Made by a program: the position numbers and the translations under genes | Part shown: one piece after another, positions 42,058 to 49,919 of the stretch | Numbering within the stretch: the stretch's first letter is position 1 | Layout: each line of letters opens with the position of its first letter | Notes under the pieces: model-generated | Databases searched by the model: none | Seen by the model: the letters and a program-made list of their open reading frames with translations, nothing else | Told to the model about the DNA's origin: nothing | From: Microbacterium aurantiacum | GTDB taxonomy: Bacteria > Actinomycetota > Actinomycetes > Actinomycetales > Microbacteriaceae | Assembly: GCF_021654035.1 (NCBI RefSeq) | Contig: NZ_JAJPDW010000002.1 | Location: forward strand, 1 to 64,000 | Direction of reading: 5' to 3' | DNA length: 64,000 nucleotides

Positions 42058-42886
42058 GACCCCCGCCCGCTCCCGCACGATCCAGTGGGAGGATGTGCGT
42101 CTTCCCGCGTGGGTCACCGGGCTCATCGGCGGCGTCGGGATCATCGCGCTGTGGTGGATCCTCGCCGCCACCGTGTTCTCGAACGTCGGGCCTGGCGGTG
42201 TGCAGGCGATCCCCACGCCCCCGCAGGTGATCGCGGAGTTCTTCGCCACGGGGTGGGAGTTCTACGTCCGGAACTTCTCCGTCACCCTGACTGAGGCCGG
42301 CATCGGGTACCTGTGGGGCAACGGGCTCGCCCTCGTCCTCGCCGCGCTCGTCCTGGTCGTCCCGCGCCTGGAGGGCGTGGTGATGCAGATCGCGATCATC
42401 ACCTACTGCGTGCCGATCGTCGCCCTCGGCCTCCTCCTCGTCGTCATCGCGCCGATCCCGGGCGCGGGCGAGCCGTCGGTCACCGCGATCTTCCTCGCCG
42501 CCCTCAGCTGCTTCTTCACGACGGTGGTCGGGGCGCTCCTGGGGCTCAAGGCCGCCGACAAGGCCAGCCTCGACGTCATCACCGTGTACGGCGGGTCGAA
42601 GTTCACGCAGCTGCGGAAGGTGCGGCTCATCGCCGCCCTCCCCGCGACGCTCAACGCCCTGCAGATCGCCGTGCCCGCCGCCTTCCTCGGCGCGGTGCTG
42701 GGGGAGTTCTTCGGAAAGATCACCGTCGGGGTCGGCCCGGCGATGATCGCGGCCCAGCAGGCGCTGAACGCGCCGCGGGTGTGGGACATCGCCCTCGTCT
42801 CCGGCGCGGTGGCGCTCGCGGGGTATGCGCTGCTCGGTCTCGTCGCCCGCGCGGTGGCGCCCTGGTCGCGAGGAGGTGCGCGATGA
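42047..42886 (+). CDS. ABC transporter permease 1 (SsuC-like)
   Basis: 279 residues, about six helices, BPD_transp_1 domain. The EAA-type loop is [25 protein letters not shown] with the cytoplasmic Gly. The first helix begins near residue 24 after a charged N-terminus. It partners the second permease that follows after a 4-base overlap, so the channel is a heterodimer, which is less common for this transporter subfamily. Confidence 0.92.
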   Translation: MTTETPARSRTIQWEDVRLPAWVTGLIGGVGIIALWWILAATVFSNVGPGGVQAIPTPPQVIAEFFATGWEFYVRNFSVTLTEAGIGYLWGNGLALVLAALVLVVPRLEGVVMQIAIITYCVPIVALGLLLVVIAPIPGAGEPSVTAIFLAALSCFFTTVVGALLGLKAADKASLDVITVYGGSKFTQLRKVRLIAALPATLNALQIAVPAAFLGAVLGEFFGKITVGVGPAMIAAQQALNAPRVWDIALVSGAVALAGYALLGLVARAVAPWSRGGAR

Positions 42887-43764
42887 GCATGGAGACCCTT
42901 CCCGCGCTGTCCGTCCCCGGAGGCGGCGAACAGTTCGCGAAGCTCAACGCCGACGTCCGCCGGGAGGTGCGGCGCTCGACGCTGCGTGCGCTCGGCCGGA
43001 GCGTCCTCACCTTCGTCCTGACCATCGTCGCGGTCGTGGTGATCTGGGTCGGCTCGCTCTGGCTCTTCGGCATCTCGCCCTACGTCGGCAAGGGTCCGGT
43101 GGAGGTGTTCGAGTTCCTCTTCACGGTCCCCGCCGCGGACGAGAACAGGGAGCGCCTGTTCGGTCAGCTCGCCGTGACCCTCGGTCACGCCACCGTCGGC
43201 TTCGCCGCGGGGCTCGTGGCGGCGCTGGTCGTGGCGATCCTCTTCCAGCTCAGCAAGGGCGTCGAGCACGCCCTCATGCCGCTGGCGATGCTGCTGCGGT
43301 CGGTGCCGCTGGTCGCGATGGCTCCGGTGATCATCCTCATCTTCGGGCGCGACTTCGCCTCGATCGCCGTCATCGGCGGCATCGTGGTCTTCTTCCCGGC
43401 GCTTGTGACGATCGTCTTCGGCCTGAAGTCGGCATCCCCGCAGATGAACGACCTCGTCACCGTCTACGGCGGCACCTCCTGGACACGTCTGCACAAGATC
43501 GCCCTGCCGAGCTCGCTCCCGGAGTTCTTCGCCGCGGTCCGCATCTCCGTTCCGGGTGCGATCACCGGTGCGCTGCTCGCGGAGTGGCTCGCCGTCGGCG
43601 GCGGGATCGGGGGCGCTGTGGGAGGCTATGTCGCGCAGGCCCAGTTCTCCGCCGTCTGGACCGCGGTGGTCCTCGTGACGGCATCCGCTCTGATCCTCTA
43701 CAACCTCGTGCAGATCGTCGAGTCGGTCGCCCTCGCCCGCATGGGCATGGCCGACCGGGCCTGA
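42883..43764 (+). CDS. ABC transporter permease 2 (SsuC-like)
   Basis: 293 residues with a longer cytoplasmic N-terminus (about 45 residues) before six helices. The EAA loop is KSASPQMNDLVTVYGGTSWTRLHKI. AGGAGGTG lies just before ATG 42883. Similar to, but clearly diverged from, permease 1. It completes the importer made of 40077-43764. Confidence 0.92.
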   Translation: MSMETLPALSVPGGGEQFAKLNADVRREVRRSTLRALGRSVLTFVLTIVAVVVIWVGSLWLFGISPYVGKGPVEVFEFLFTVPAADENRERLFGQLAVTLGHATVGFAAGLVAALVVAILFQLSKGVEHALMPLAMLLRSVPLVAMAPVIILIFGRDFASIAVIGGIVVFFPALVTIVFGLKSASPQMNDLVTVYGGTSWTRLHKIALPSSLPEFFAAVRISVPGAITGALLAEWLAVGGGIGGAVGGYVAQAQFSAVWTAVVLVTASALILYNLVQIVESVALARMGMADRA

Positions 43765-43807
43765 CGGTTCTCTCCGCCCCCGCCCGAGCTCCCCGAAAGG
43801 ACCTCAC

Positions 43808-44842
43808 ATGACCGTTTCGCTCCGCGACTTCGCCCTCGGTCTCCCCAAGGCCGAACTCCACCTGCACCTCGAGGGCACACTCGAGCCCGAGCTGAAGTTC
43901 GCCCTCGCCGAGCGGAACGGCATCACTCTGCCGCACACGAGCGTGGAGGAGATCCGCGCGAGCTACGACTTCACCGACCTCACGAGCTTCCTCGCGATCT
44001 ACTACCCCGCCATGGAGGTGCTGCAGACCGCTGACGACTTCCACGACCTCGCGTGGGAGTACCTCGTCCGGGCGAAGGCGCAGGGCGTCGTGCACGCGGA
44101 GATGTTCTTCGACCCCCAGGCGCACACGAGCCGCGGCGTGCCGTTCGAGAACGTCATCGGCGGATATCGTCGAGCGGCCGTTCGTGCGGCGGACGAGCTG
44201 GGGATCACGGCGGAGCTCATCCTGTGCTTCCTGCGCGACTTCTCGGCCGAATACGCCATGGCCACCCTCATGGAGGCGCTGCCCTATCGTCGGTGGATCG
44301 TCGGCGTCGGTCTCGATTCGGACGAGCGCGACAACCCGCCCGGGAAGTTCGCGGCGGTCTTCGCACGCGCCAAGGCCGAGGGGTTCTTCCTCACGATGCA
44401 CTGCGACATCGACCAGGTCGGATCGATCGACAACATCCGCGCCGTCATCGACGAGGTCGGGGTCGATCGCATCGACCACGGCACCAACATCGTCGAGGAC
44501 CCCGCACTCGTGGCCATCGCGAAGGAACGCGGTCTCGGGTTCACGACGTGCCCCGTGTCGAACTCGTTCGTGACGGAGCAGATGAAGTCCGACGAGATCG
44601 TCGGGCTCCTCCGCGAGGGCGTGCGTGTCACGATCAACTCCGACGACCCCGCGTACTTCGGGGCGTACGTCGGCGACAACTACGTCGCGCTCGCCGAGCA
44701 GGCGGGCCTGTCGCACACCGACCTCGTGCAGCTCGCGATCAACTCGTTCGAGGTGTCGTGGATCACGCCGGCCCGGCGCGCGGCGTACGTCGCCGCCGTC
44801 GAGGAGTACGCCGCCGCCCACGACGTTCCGCTCCCCGACTGA
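43808..44842 (+). CDS. Adenosine/adenine deaminase-family enzyme, adenine-deaminase type
   Basis: 344 residues of the ADA-like TIM-barrel family. Metal motif AELHLHLEGTLEPE, then HAEMFFDPQAHTSRG, MHCDIDQ (true adenosine deaminases have MHAGE here), DHGTNIVED and the late NSDDPAYFGAY. The CDxD and DPAYFG variants are characteristic of fungal/bacterial adenine deaminases, so adenine to hypoxanthine is the favoured reaction. This would feed xanthine dehydrogenase. It follows the ABC permease after 43 bases and is probably in the same operon. Confidence 0.9.
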   Translation: MTVSLRDFALGLPKAELHLHLEGTLEPELKFALAERNGITLPHTSVEEIRASYDFTDLTSFLAIYYPAMEVLQTADDFHDLAWEYLVRAKAQGVVHAEMFFDPQAHTSRGVPFENVIGGYRRAAVRAADELGITAELILCFLRDFSAEYAMATLMEALPYRRWIVGVGLDSDERDNPPGKFAAVFARAKAEGFFLTMHCDIDQVGSIDNIRAVIDEVGVDRIDHGTNIVEDPALVAIAKERGLGFTTCPVSNSFVTEQMKSDEIVGLLREGVRVTINSDDPAYFGAYVGDNYVALAEQAGLSHTDLVQLAINSFEVSWITPARRAAYVAAVEEYAAAHDVPLPD

Positions 44843-44861
44843 GGCCGGGAACCGCGCGTCG

Positions 44862-45440
44862 ATGAGCGATTCCACGATCACCGACGACGCCGCCGCCGCG
44901 CGACGGCTCGGTGCTCACGTGCGGCGGCTGCGCCACGCGCGCGGGCTCACGCTCGTGCAGCTGGCCGAACGGATCGACCTGTCGCATCCGTTCCTGAGTC
45001 AGCTCGAGCGCGGGCTCGCGCAGCCGAGCCTCGGGTCGCTCCGGAGGCTCGCCGTCGCGCTCGAGACCAGCCCGATCGAGATCATCGCCGCCGCGGACGA
45101 GGATGCCGACACGACTCCCGCCGTGCAGGTGGTAGGCCCGGATTCCGGTGCGGTGCCCGAGGGATTCGCCTCCGGCACCGCACGGATGCTCGCGCACCGC
45201 CCCGGCACGTTCCGGCCGATGGAGATCTCCGGCGACGCGATCGAACCGGGGGAGCACTTCGTGCACGCGGAGGACGAGTTCGTCTACGTCCTCGCCGGCC
45301 GCGTACGCATCGAGCTCGACGGGCGCGTGCACGACCTCGAGCCCGGGGCGTCGGTCTCCTCGCCCGGAGGGACGTTGCACCGCTGGTGGTCGGCGGACGG
45401 TGCGCCCTTCCGGCTGCTCGTGGTCAAGCAGGCGTGGTGA
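44862..45440 (+). CDS. XRE-type HTH regulator with C-terminal cupin domain
   Basis: 192 residues. An HTH_3 domain (about 15-75; LVQLAERIDLSHPFLSQLERG) is followed by a cupin_2 domain (about 110-190) with VHAEDEFVYVLAGRVRIELDG. This architecture usually senses a small metabolite and controls adjacent catabolic or transport genes. It lies after the deaminase gene and converges on the xdh operon, so it is the best in-window candidate for regulating purine catabolism. ATG 44862 is 17 bases after the deaminase stop. Confidence 0.9.
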   Translation: MSDSTITDDAAAARRLGAHVRRLRHARGLTLVQLAERIDLSHPFLSQLERGLAQPSLGSLRRLAVALETSPIEIIAAADEDADTTPAVQVVGPDSGAVPEGFASGTARMLAHRPGTFRPMEISGDAIEPGEHFVHAEDEFVYVLAGRVRIELDGRVHDLEPGASVSSPGGTLHRWWSADGAPFRLLVVKQAW

Positions 45441-45468
45441 CGCGGGACCTCTGGCGCGGGACCTGGCC

Positions 45469-46053
45469 TCAGCTCTCGCCGCGGGCGTTGTAGACGACCG
45501 CGTCGCTCGCGCCGTATGCGCGATACACCTCGAGCGCTTCGTCGCGGAGGATGTCCTCGGTGACGCGGATGCCGCGCGCGGCGAACTGGGCGGCCCAATC
45601 GGCGACCATCGGGCCCTCGTCGAAGCCGCTGAGCTCCTCGAGCTCGGGTCCGGATCCGGCGATGACCAGGTGACGGATGCCGCTCCACATCGTCGCGCCG
45701 TAGCACTGCACACAGGGGCGCCAGTTGACCACGAGCGACAGTTCGGCGCCGGCGCCGAGGTCCCAGCGGCCGAGAGCGGCCTGGGCGAGCCCGAGCGCCA
45801 TCACCTCGGCATGGCCGGAGGTGACCCCGGTCGACAGCACGACGTTGACCCCGACGGAGACGAGGGCGCCGGTCGCCTCGTCCACGACGATCGCGGCGAA
45901 GGGTCCGCCGTTGCCCTCGCGCCAGTTGCGGTCGGCGAGGCGGTTGACCAGCGCCATCCGGTCTTCGAGGGTCGGGAGGGTCTCGGGCAGATCGTCGGTC
46001 TCGGCGACGAGCCAGTCGGGAAGGCTCATTGTGAAGGTGGTGGCAAGCGACAT
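45469..46053 (-). CDS. Cytidine-deaminase-fold nucleobase deaminase, probable guanine deaminase
   Basis: 194 residues. Zinc motifs of the CDA fold: SGHAEVMAL and WRPCVQCYGA, with the catalytic Glu in HAE. FAAIVVDEATGALVSVGVN is typical. The C-terminal portion is long and acidic, as in GuaD-like nucleoside/guanine deaminases. It is the last gene of the leftward xanthine dehydrogenase operon, 2 bases after its stop; guanine to xanthine deamination would deliver substrate to that enzyme. Confidence 0.88.
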   Translation of the reverse strand: MSLATTFTMSLPDWLVAETDDLPETLPTLEDRMALVNRLADRNWREGNGGPFAAIVVDEATGALVSVGVNVVLSTGVTSGHAEVMALGLAQAALGRWDLGAGAELSLVVNWRPCVQCYGATMWSGIRHLVIAGSGPELEELSGFDEGPMVADWAAQFAARGIRVTEDILRDEALEVYRAYGASDAVVYNARGES

Positions 46054-46055
46054 GG

Positions 46056-48869
46056 CTACTCCGAGGGGGTGCGGGTGGGGGTCGGGACGCCCTGCGCGGT
46101 GCGCCAGACGCGCTGCCGGGTGAAGGGCTGGTGGAAGACCCGGGCGCCGAGGGCGCGCGAGATGGCGTTGCCGATCGCGGGGGCGACGGGGTTGTAGGGC
46201 GACTCGCTCATCGACTTCGCCCCGAACGGACCGACCCGGTCCGAGGTGTCGGCGAGGAGGATCTCCGTCTCGGGGACGTCGGCGAACTGCGGCACGCGAT
46301 ACAGCCGGAACATCGGGTTCTGCACGCGCCCGTCCTCGACGAGGACCTCCTCGTAGAGCGCACTGCCGACGCCCTGCGCCACACCGCCCTCGATCTGGCC
46401 GCGCAGCTGGGCGGGGTTCATGACGGTGCCGGCATCCGCCGACTGCACCGACTGCAGGATCCGCACCGAGCCGGTCTCCGGCTCGACCGCGACGCGGACC
46501 GCGTGGACGTTGAAGGCGACCGAGCGGAGGTCGCCGTCCTCGCCGCCGAGCGCGAACAGGCCGTTCTCGTCGCGCTCGTCGTCGCCGGCACGGGCGACGA
46601 CGTCGGCGAACGACACGACGCCCGCCGGGGTCGAGACGCCCGCGTCGGTGAGGGTCGCGTCGGCGACATCGACGCCCGCGATCTCCGCGGCGAGGGTGCG
46701 CATCCGTTCGGCGAGGGCGTGGCAGGCGGCGGTGAGGGCCTTTCCGGCCACGGTGATGCCGGTCGACGCGAAAGCGCCGGTGTCGTGCTCCACGGCATCC
46801 GTGTCGGCGTTCCACAGCCGCAGCCGCGAGAACGGGGCGTGCAGAACGGATGCCGCGATCTGTCGCAGGACGGTCGTGGTGCCGTTGCCGAACTCGGCCG
46901 TGCCGACGCGCACGACGTAGTCGCCGTCGGAGCGGAGCGAAACGCGGGCGCGGGAGAAGTGTCCGCGCGGAGCCATCGTGGCGATCATCGCCAGCGCCAT
47001 GCCCTCACCGACGCGCCAGCCGTCGGGAGCGGTGACGCCGTTGCCGCGGCGAAGGGCGTCTTGCGCGAGGTCGAGGCACTGGTCGAGGCCGTAACTGCCG
47101 ATGATCAGGTCTTCTTCGTACGGGTCATCGTCGGGGTGCAGGCGGTCGTCGGCACGGATGACGTTGCGACGGCGGAGCTCGAACGGGTCGATGTCGAGGC
47201 GCTCGGCGAGCATGTCCATGGCCGATTCGACGCCGAGCATGACCTGACCGAGCCCGTACCCGCGGAACGCACCCGAGGGGACGTTGTTGGTGTAGACGAC
47301 CTCGGCGTCGATGCGGCGATGCGGCACGCGGTACACCGTGGTCGACTCGGCCACGCCGTGGAACATGACGCCGATGGCGTGGTTGCCGTACGCGCCGGTG
47401 TCGCTCAGGACATCGAGGCTCATCGCGGTGAGCGTGCCGTCGGCGTCCGCGCCGAGGGTGACCCGCACGCGCATCGGATGCCGGAGCGAGGCGCGCGTGA
47501 ACTGCTCGGTGCGCGAGAACTCGTAGGTCACGGGTCGGCCGGTGCGGAGGACGGCGAGCATGACGAGGTCTTCGGTGAAGACCTCCTGCTTCCCGCCGAA
47601 GCCGCCGCCGACGCGCGCGGCGAAGACGCGCACGCGCTCCCGCGGCATGTCGAAGACGTGGGCGAGTTCGTCGCGCGTGAGGAAGGGCACCTGGGTGGAG
47701 GAGCGGATGACGACACGTCCGTCGCCGTCGAGCCAGCCGACGCTCGCGTGGGTCTCGAGCTGCGCGTGCGTCACGCGCGAGGTCTGCCATTCGCCGGAGA
47801 CGACGGCGGCACTCGCGGCGAAGGCGGCGTCGACGTCGCCGGTGGTGTCGTGCATCGAGGCGATGACGTTGCGGTCCGCCTCGGACACGCGGTCCTCGGG
47901 GGTGCGCTCGGGGTGGAGGAGCGGAGCGCCGGGCGTGCGGGCCAGTTCGGGATCGAACACCGCCGGGAGTACGTCGTACTCGATGCGGACGAGGCGGACT
48001 GCGGCATCCGCTGCCGCGGCGGTCTCGGCGACGACGGCGGCGACGCGCTGTCCGATGTGGCGGACGACGTCGTCGAGGACGCGGGTGTCATCGGGGTCGT
48101 CTTCGCGGTGTTCGTGGCGACCGGTCGAGAACCGAACGGTGGGGGCGTCCTCGTGGGTGAGCACGGCGATCACGCCGGGAACGGCGAGGGCGGCGGTGGT
48201 GTCGATGGAGAGGATGCGGGCGTGGGCGTGCGGGGAGCCGACGACGCGCAGGACGAGGGTGTCGACGGGAGGCTGGGCGAGGCCGGTGTCGTGGTCTCCG
48301 CCGGTGTCGAGGGTGAAGGGCTCGAGGCCCTGGACGATGCGGCGGGCCGCCTCCGGGATGACCGAGGTCCCGATGCCGCCGCTGGTGCTTCCGGTCTCGC
48401 GGACGGCGCCGAGCGTCGATGCGCAGCCGTCCGGGGGGGCGCCGACGGAGGCCTCGATGGCGTCGCGGATGGGGCGGTATCCCGTGCAGCGGCAGAGGCT
48501 TCCCTTCATGCGACGGTCGAGCTCGCGGAGGTCGTCGGGGGTCAGAGTCGAGGCGGTGACGGCCATGCCCGGGGTGCAGAAGCCGCACTGGAAGCCGAAG
48601 CGTGCGACGAGTTCTTCCTGGACCGGATGCAGGTCGCCCTCGGGGGCGAGGCCGGCTGCGGTGGTGACGACCGAACCGTCGACGCGTGCGGCGGGGATGA
48701 TGCACGAGTGGACGGGTTCGCCGTCGAGGATGACCGCGCAGGCGCCGCAGTCGCCGGCGTCGCAGCCCTTCTTGACCGAGATGGTGCCGGTGGAGCGGAG
48801 GAGGGTGCGCAGGCACTGGCCGGGTGCGGCGTCGCCCTCCCATTCGCGGCCGTCGACGGTGAGCCTCAT
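46056..48869 (-). CDS. Xanthine dehydrogenase, fused [2Fe-2S] and molybdopterin subunits
   Basis: 937 residues. Residues 1-150 are the two-cluster Fe-S domain: plant-type cluster ligands C36, C41, C44 and C56 (GCDAGDCGAC), then the helical-domain cluster with FQCGFC and SLCRCTGYRP. After a short linker the molybdopterin-binding domains run from about 185 to the end. FAARVGGGFGGKQE, SGAFRGYGLGQ and the late PFGAKSMSESPYNP, with the active-site Glu region, are visible. Usually these are separate subunits or the Fe-S part is fused to the FAD part. ATG 48869 overlaps the FAD-subunit stop by 4 bases. Confidence 0.92.
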   Translation of the reverse strand: MRLTVDGREWEGDAAPGQCLRTLLRSTGTISVKKGCDAGDCGACAVILDGEPVHSCIIPAARVDGSVVTTAAGLAPEGDLHPVQEELVARFGFQCGFCTPGMAVTASTLTPDDLRELDRRMKGSLCRCTGYRPIRDAIEASVGAPPDGCASTLGAVRETGSTSGGIGTSVIPEAARRIVQGLEPFTLDTGGDHDTGLAQPPVDTLVLRVVGSPHAHARILSIDTTAALAVPGVIAVLTHEDAPTVRFSTGRHEHREDDPDDTRVLDDVVRHIGQRVAAVVAETAAAADAAVRLVRIEYDVLPAVFDPELARTPGAPLLHPERTPEDRVSEADRNVIASMHDTTGDVDAAFAASAAVVSGEWQTSRVTHAQLETHASVGWLDGDGRVVIRSSTQVPFLTRDELAHVFDMPRERVRVFAARVGGGFGGKQEVFTEDLVMLAVLRTGRPVTYEFSRTEQFTRASLRHPMRVRVTLGADADGTLTAMSLDVLSDTGAYGNHAIGVMFHGVAESTTVYRVPHRRIDAEVVYTNNVPSGAFRGYGLGQVMLGVESAMDMLAERLDIDPFELRRRNVIRADDRLHPDDDPYEEDLIIGSYGLDQCLDLAQDALRRGNGVTAPDGWRVGEGMALAMIATMAPRGHFSRARVSLRSDGDYVVRVGTAEFGNGTTTVLRQIAASVLHAPFSRLRLWNADTDAVEHDTGAFASTGITVAGKALTAACHALAERMRTLAAEIAGVDVADATLTDAGVSTPAGVVSFADVVARAGDDERDENGLFALGGEDGDLRSVAFNVHAVRVAVEPETGSVRILQSVQSADAGTVMNPAQLRGQIEGGVAQGVGSALYEEVLVEDGRVQNPMFRLYRVPQFADVPETEILLADTSDRVGPFGAKSMSESPYNPVAPAIGNAISRALGARVFHQPFTRQRVWRTAQGVPTPTRTPSE

Positions 48870-49684
48870 CGGCCTCCCTCCAGATCGCGGCGGACGCGTT
48901 CGGCGAGGACGACGGTGATCTCGCGCCGCCAGTCGGCGTCGCCCAGGGCGTCGGTGAAAAAGTCGGCGGGACTGCGGACGTCCGCTGCGAGGAGCGCGGG
49001 ATCGGGGAAGGCGTCGTAGACGAAAACGTGCGGCGTGAGGGTGGATGCCGTCACGGCGACGGTGACGGCATCGTCGATGTCGCGACGCCCGACCACGACG
49101 ACGCCCGAGCGGCCGAGTTCGGCCAGGGCCATCTTGTGGAACGACACCGTCGCCGTGAGCGCAGATGCCGGGATCTCGATGGCGCGGAGAACCTCGCCGA
49201 ACGCGAGGGTGTTCGTCATCTGTCCGGTCACGAAGCTCGCGACGGGCTGGTGGCGCTCCCCGCCGTCCGGGGTCCAGACGATCGCCTCGGCATCGAGGGC
49301 GGCGAGGAGGGACACCATCGCGGCGGCAGTGAAGGACTGGCAGACGTTGCCGCCGACGGTGGCGGTGTTCCACACCTTGAACGACATCAGGAGGGCGTGT
49401 GCGGCATCCGTCACAGCGGCCAGAGCGGGCCACGGCGGAGTGTGCGTCGCGCGGGAGAAATCGACGAATCGGCGGATGGTGCAGGTCGCGGCGATCCGCA
49501 GACCGCCCGGATGCACCTCGAGGTCGGGCCAGTCCATGCGGGTGATGTCGACGAACCCGGTGATGTCCGGCTGGGGTTCGCTCATGAGCCACGTGCCGCC
49601 TGCGAGGACGCGCTCGCCGGGCGCGAGCGCGAGGTCGGCCCGCGTGCGCGCGAAGCGGTAGGAGGTGACGGAGGTGATGTCCAT
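48866..49684 (-). CDS. Xanthine dehydrogenase FAD-binding subunit
   Basis: 272 residues, CoxM/XdhB type. FAD pyrophosphate motifs LAGGTWLMSEPQPD and TVGGNVCQSFTAAAM are present, followed by the CO_deh_flav_C domain. It passes electrons from the Fe-S clusters to NAD+. First gene of the leftward operon; GGAAGG precedes ATG 49684. The region upstream is shared with the divergent pilus operon. Confidence 0.92.
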   Translation of the reverse strand: MDITSVTSYRFARTRADLALAPGERVLAGGTWLMSEPQPDITGFVDITRMDWPDLEVHPGGLRIAATCTIRRFVDFSRATHTPPWPALAAVTDAAHALLMSFKVWNTATVGGNVCQSFTAAAMVSLLAALDAEAIVWTPDGGERHQPVASFVTGQMTNTLAFGEVLRAIEIPASALTATVSFHKMALAELGRSGVVVVGRRDIDDAVTVAVTASTLTPHVFVYDAFPDPALLAADVRSPADFFTDALGDADWRREITVVLAERVRRDLEGGR

Positions 49685-49797
49685 GCGCCTTCCTTCCACG
49701 GATGCCGGATCGGGGACTCCCCGAGTGAATCAGGCCCGGATTTCGCGGGTGTTAAGCGCGGAATGCTCAGGCTAACCCCGGGATTTCCATCGAGGGG

Positions 49798-49852
49798 TTG
49801 CACTTGGACTGGGCATTCATTTACTTTGAGCCCAAGATCACATGTGTAAATG
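49798..49852 (+). promoter_or_regulatory. Candidate pilus-operon promoter with a nearby dyad
   Basis: TTGCAC (49798-49803) and TTTACT (49820-49825) are 16 bases apart. CATTTAC (49818-49824) is repeated inverted as GTAAATG (49846-49852) in an unusually AT-rich patch for this genome, so a regulator could bind over the transcription start. Weak on its own. Confidence 0.4.
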
Positions 49853-49919
49853 CTGAGAACACGTGCACATGGTGCCCGCCTCGGGAGAAGCGCTCTGCTT
49901 CCCCCCTTCCTGGACTCTC

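Noticed and set aside
46131..49019. 962-codon open frame on the + strand opposite xanthine dehydrogenase
   Set aside because: Repetitive Arg/Gly/Asp/Val composition, no family motif, no ribosome-binding site; it is the antisense shadow of a high-GC gene whose own frame has clear cofactor motifs.
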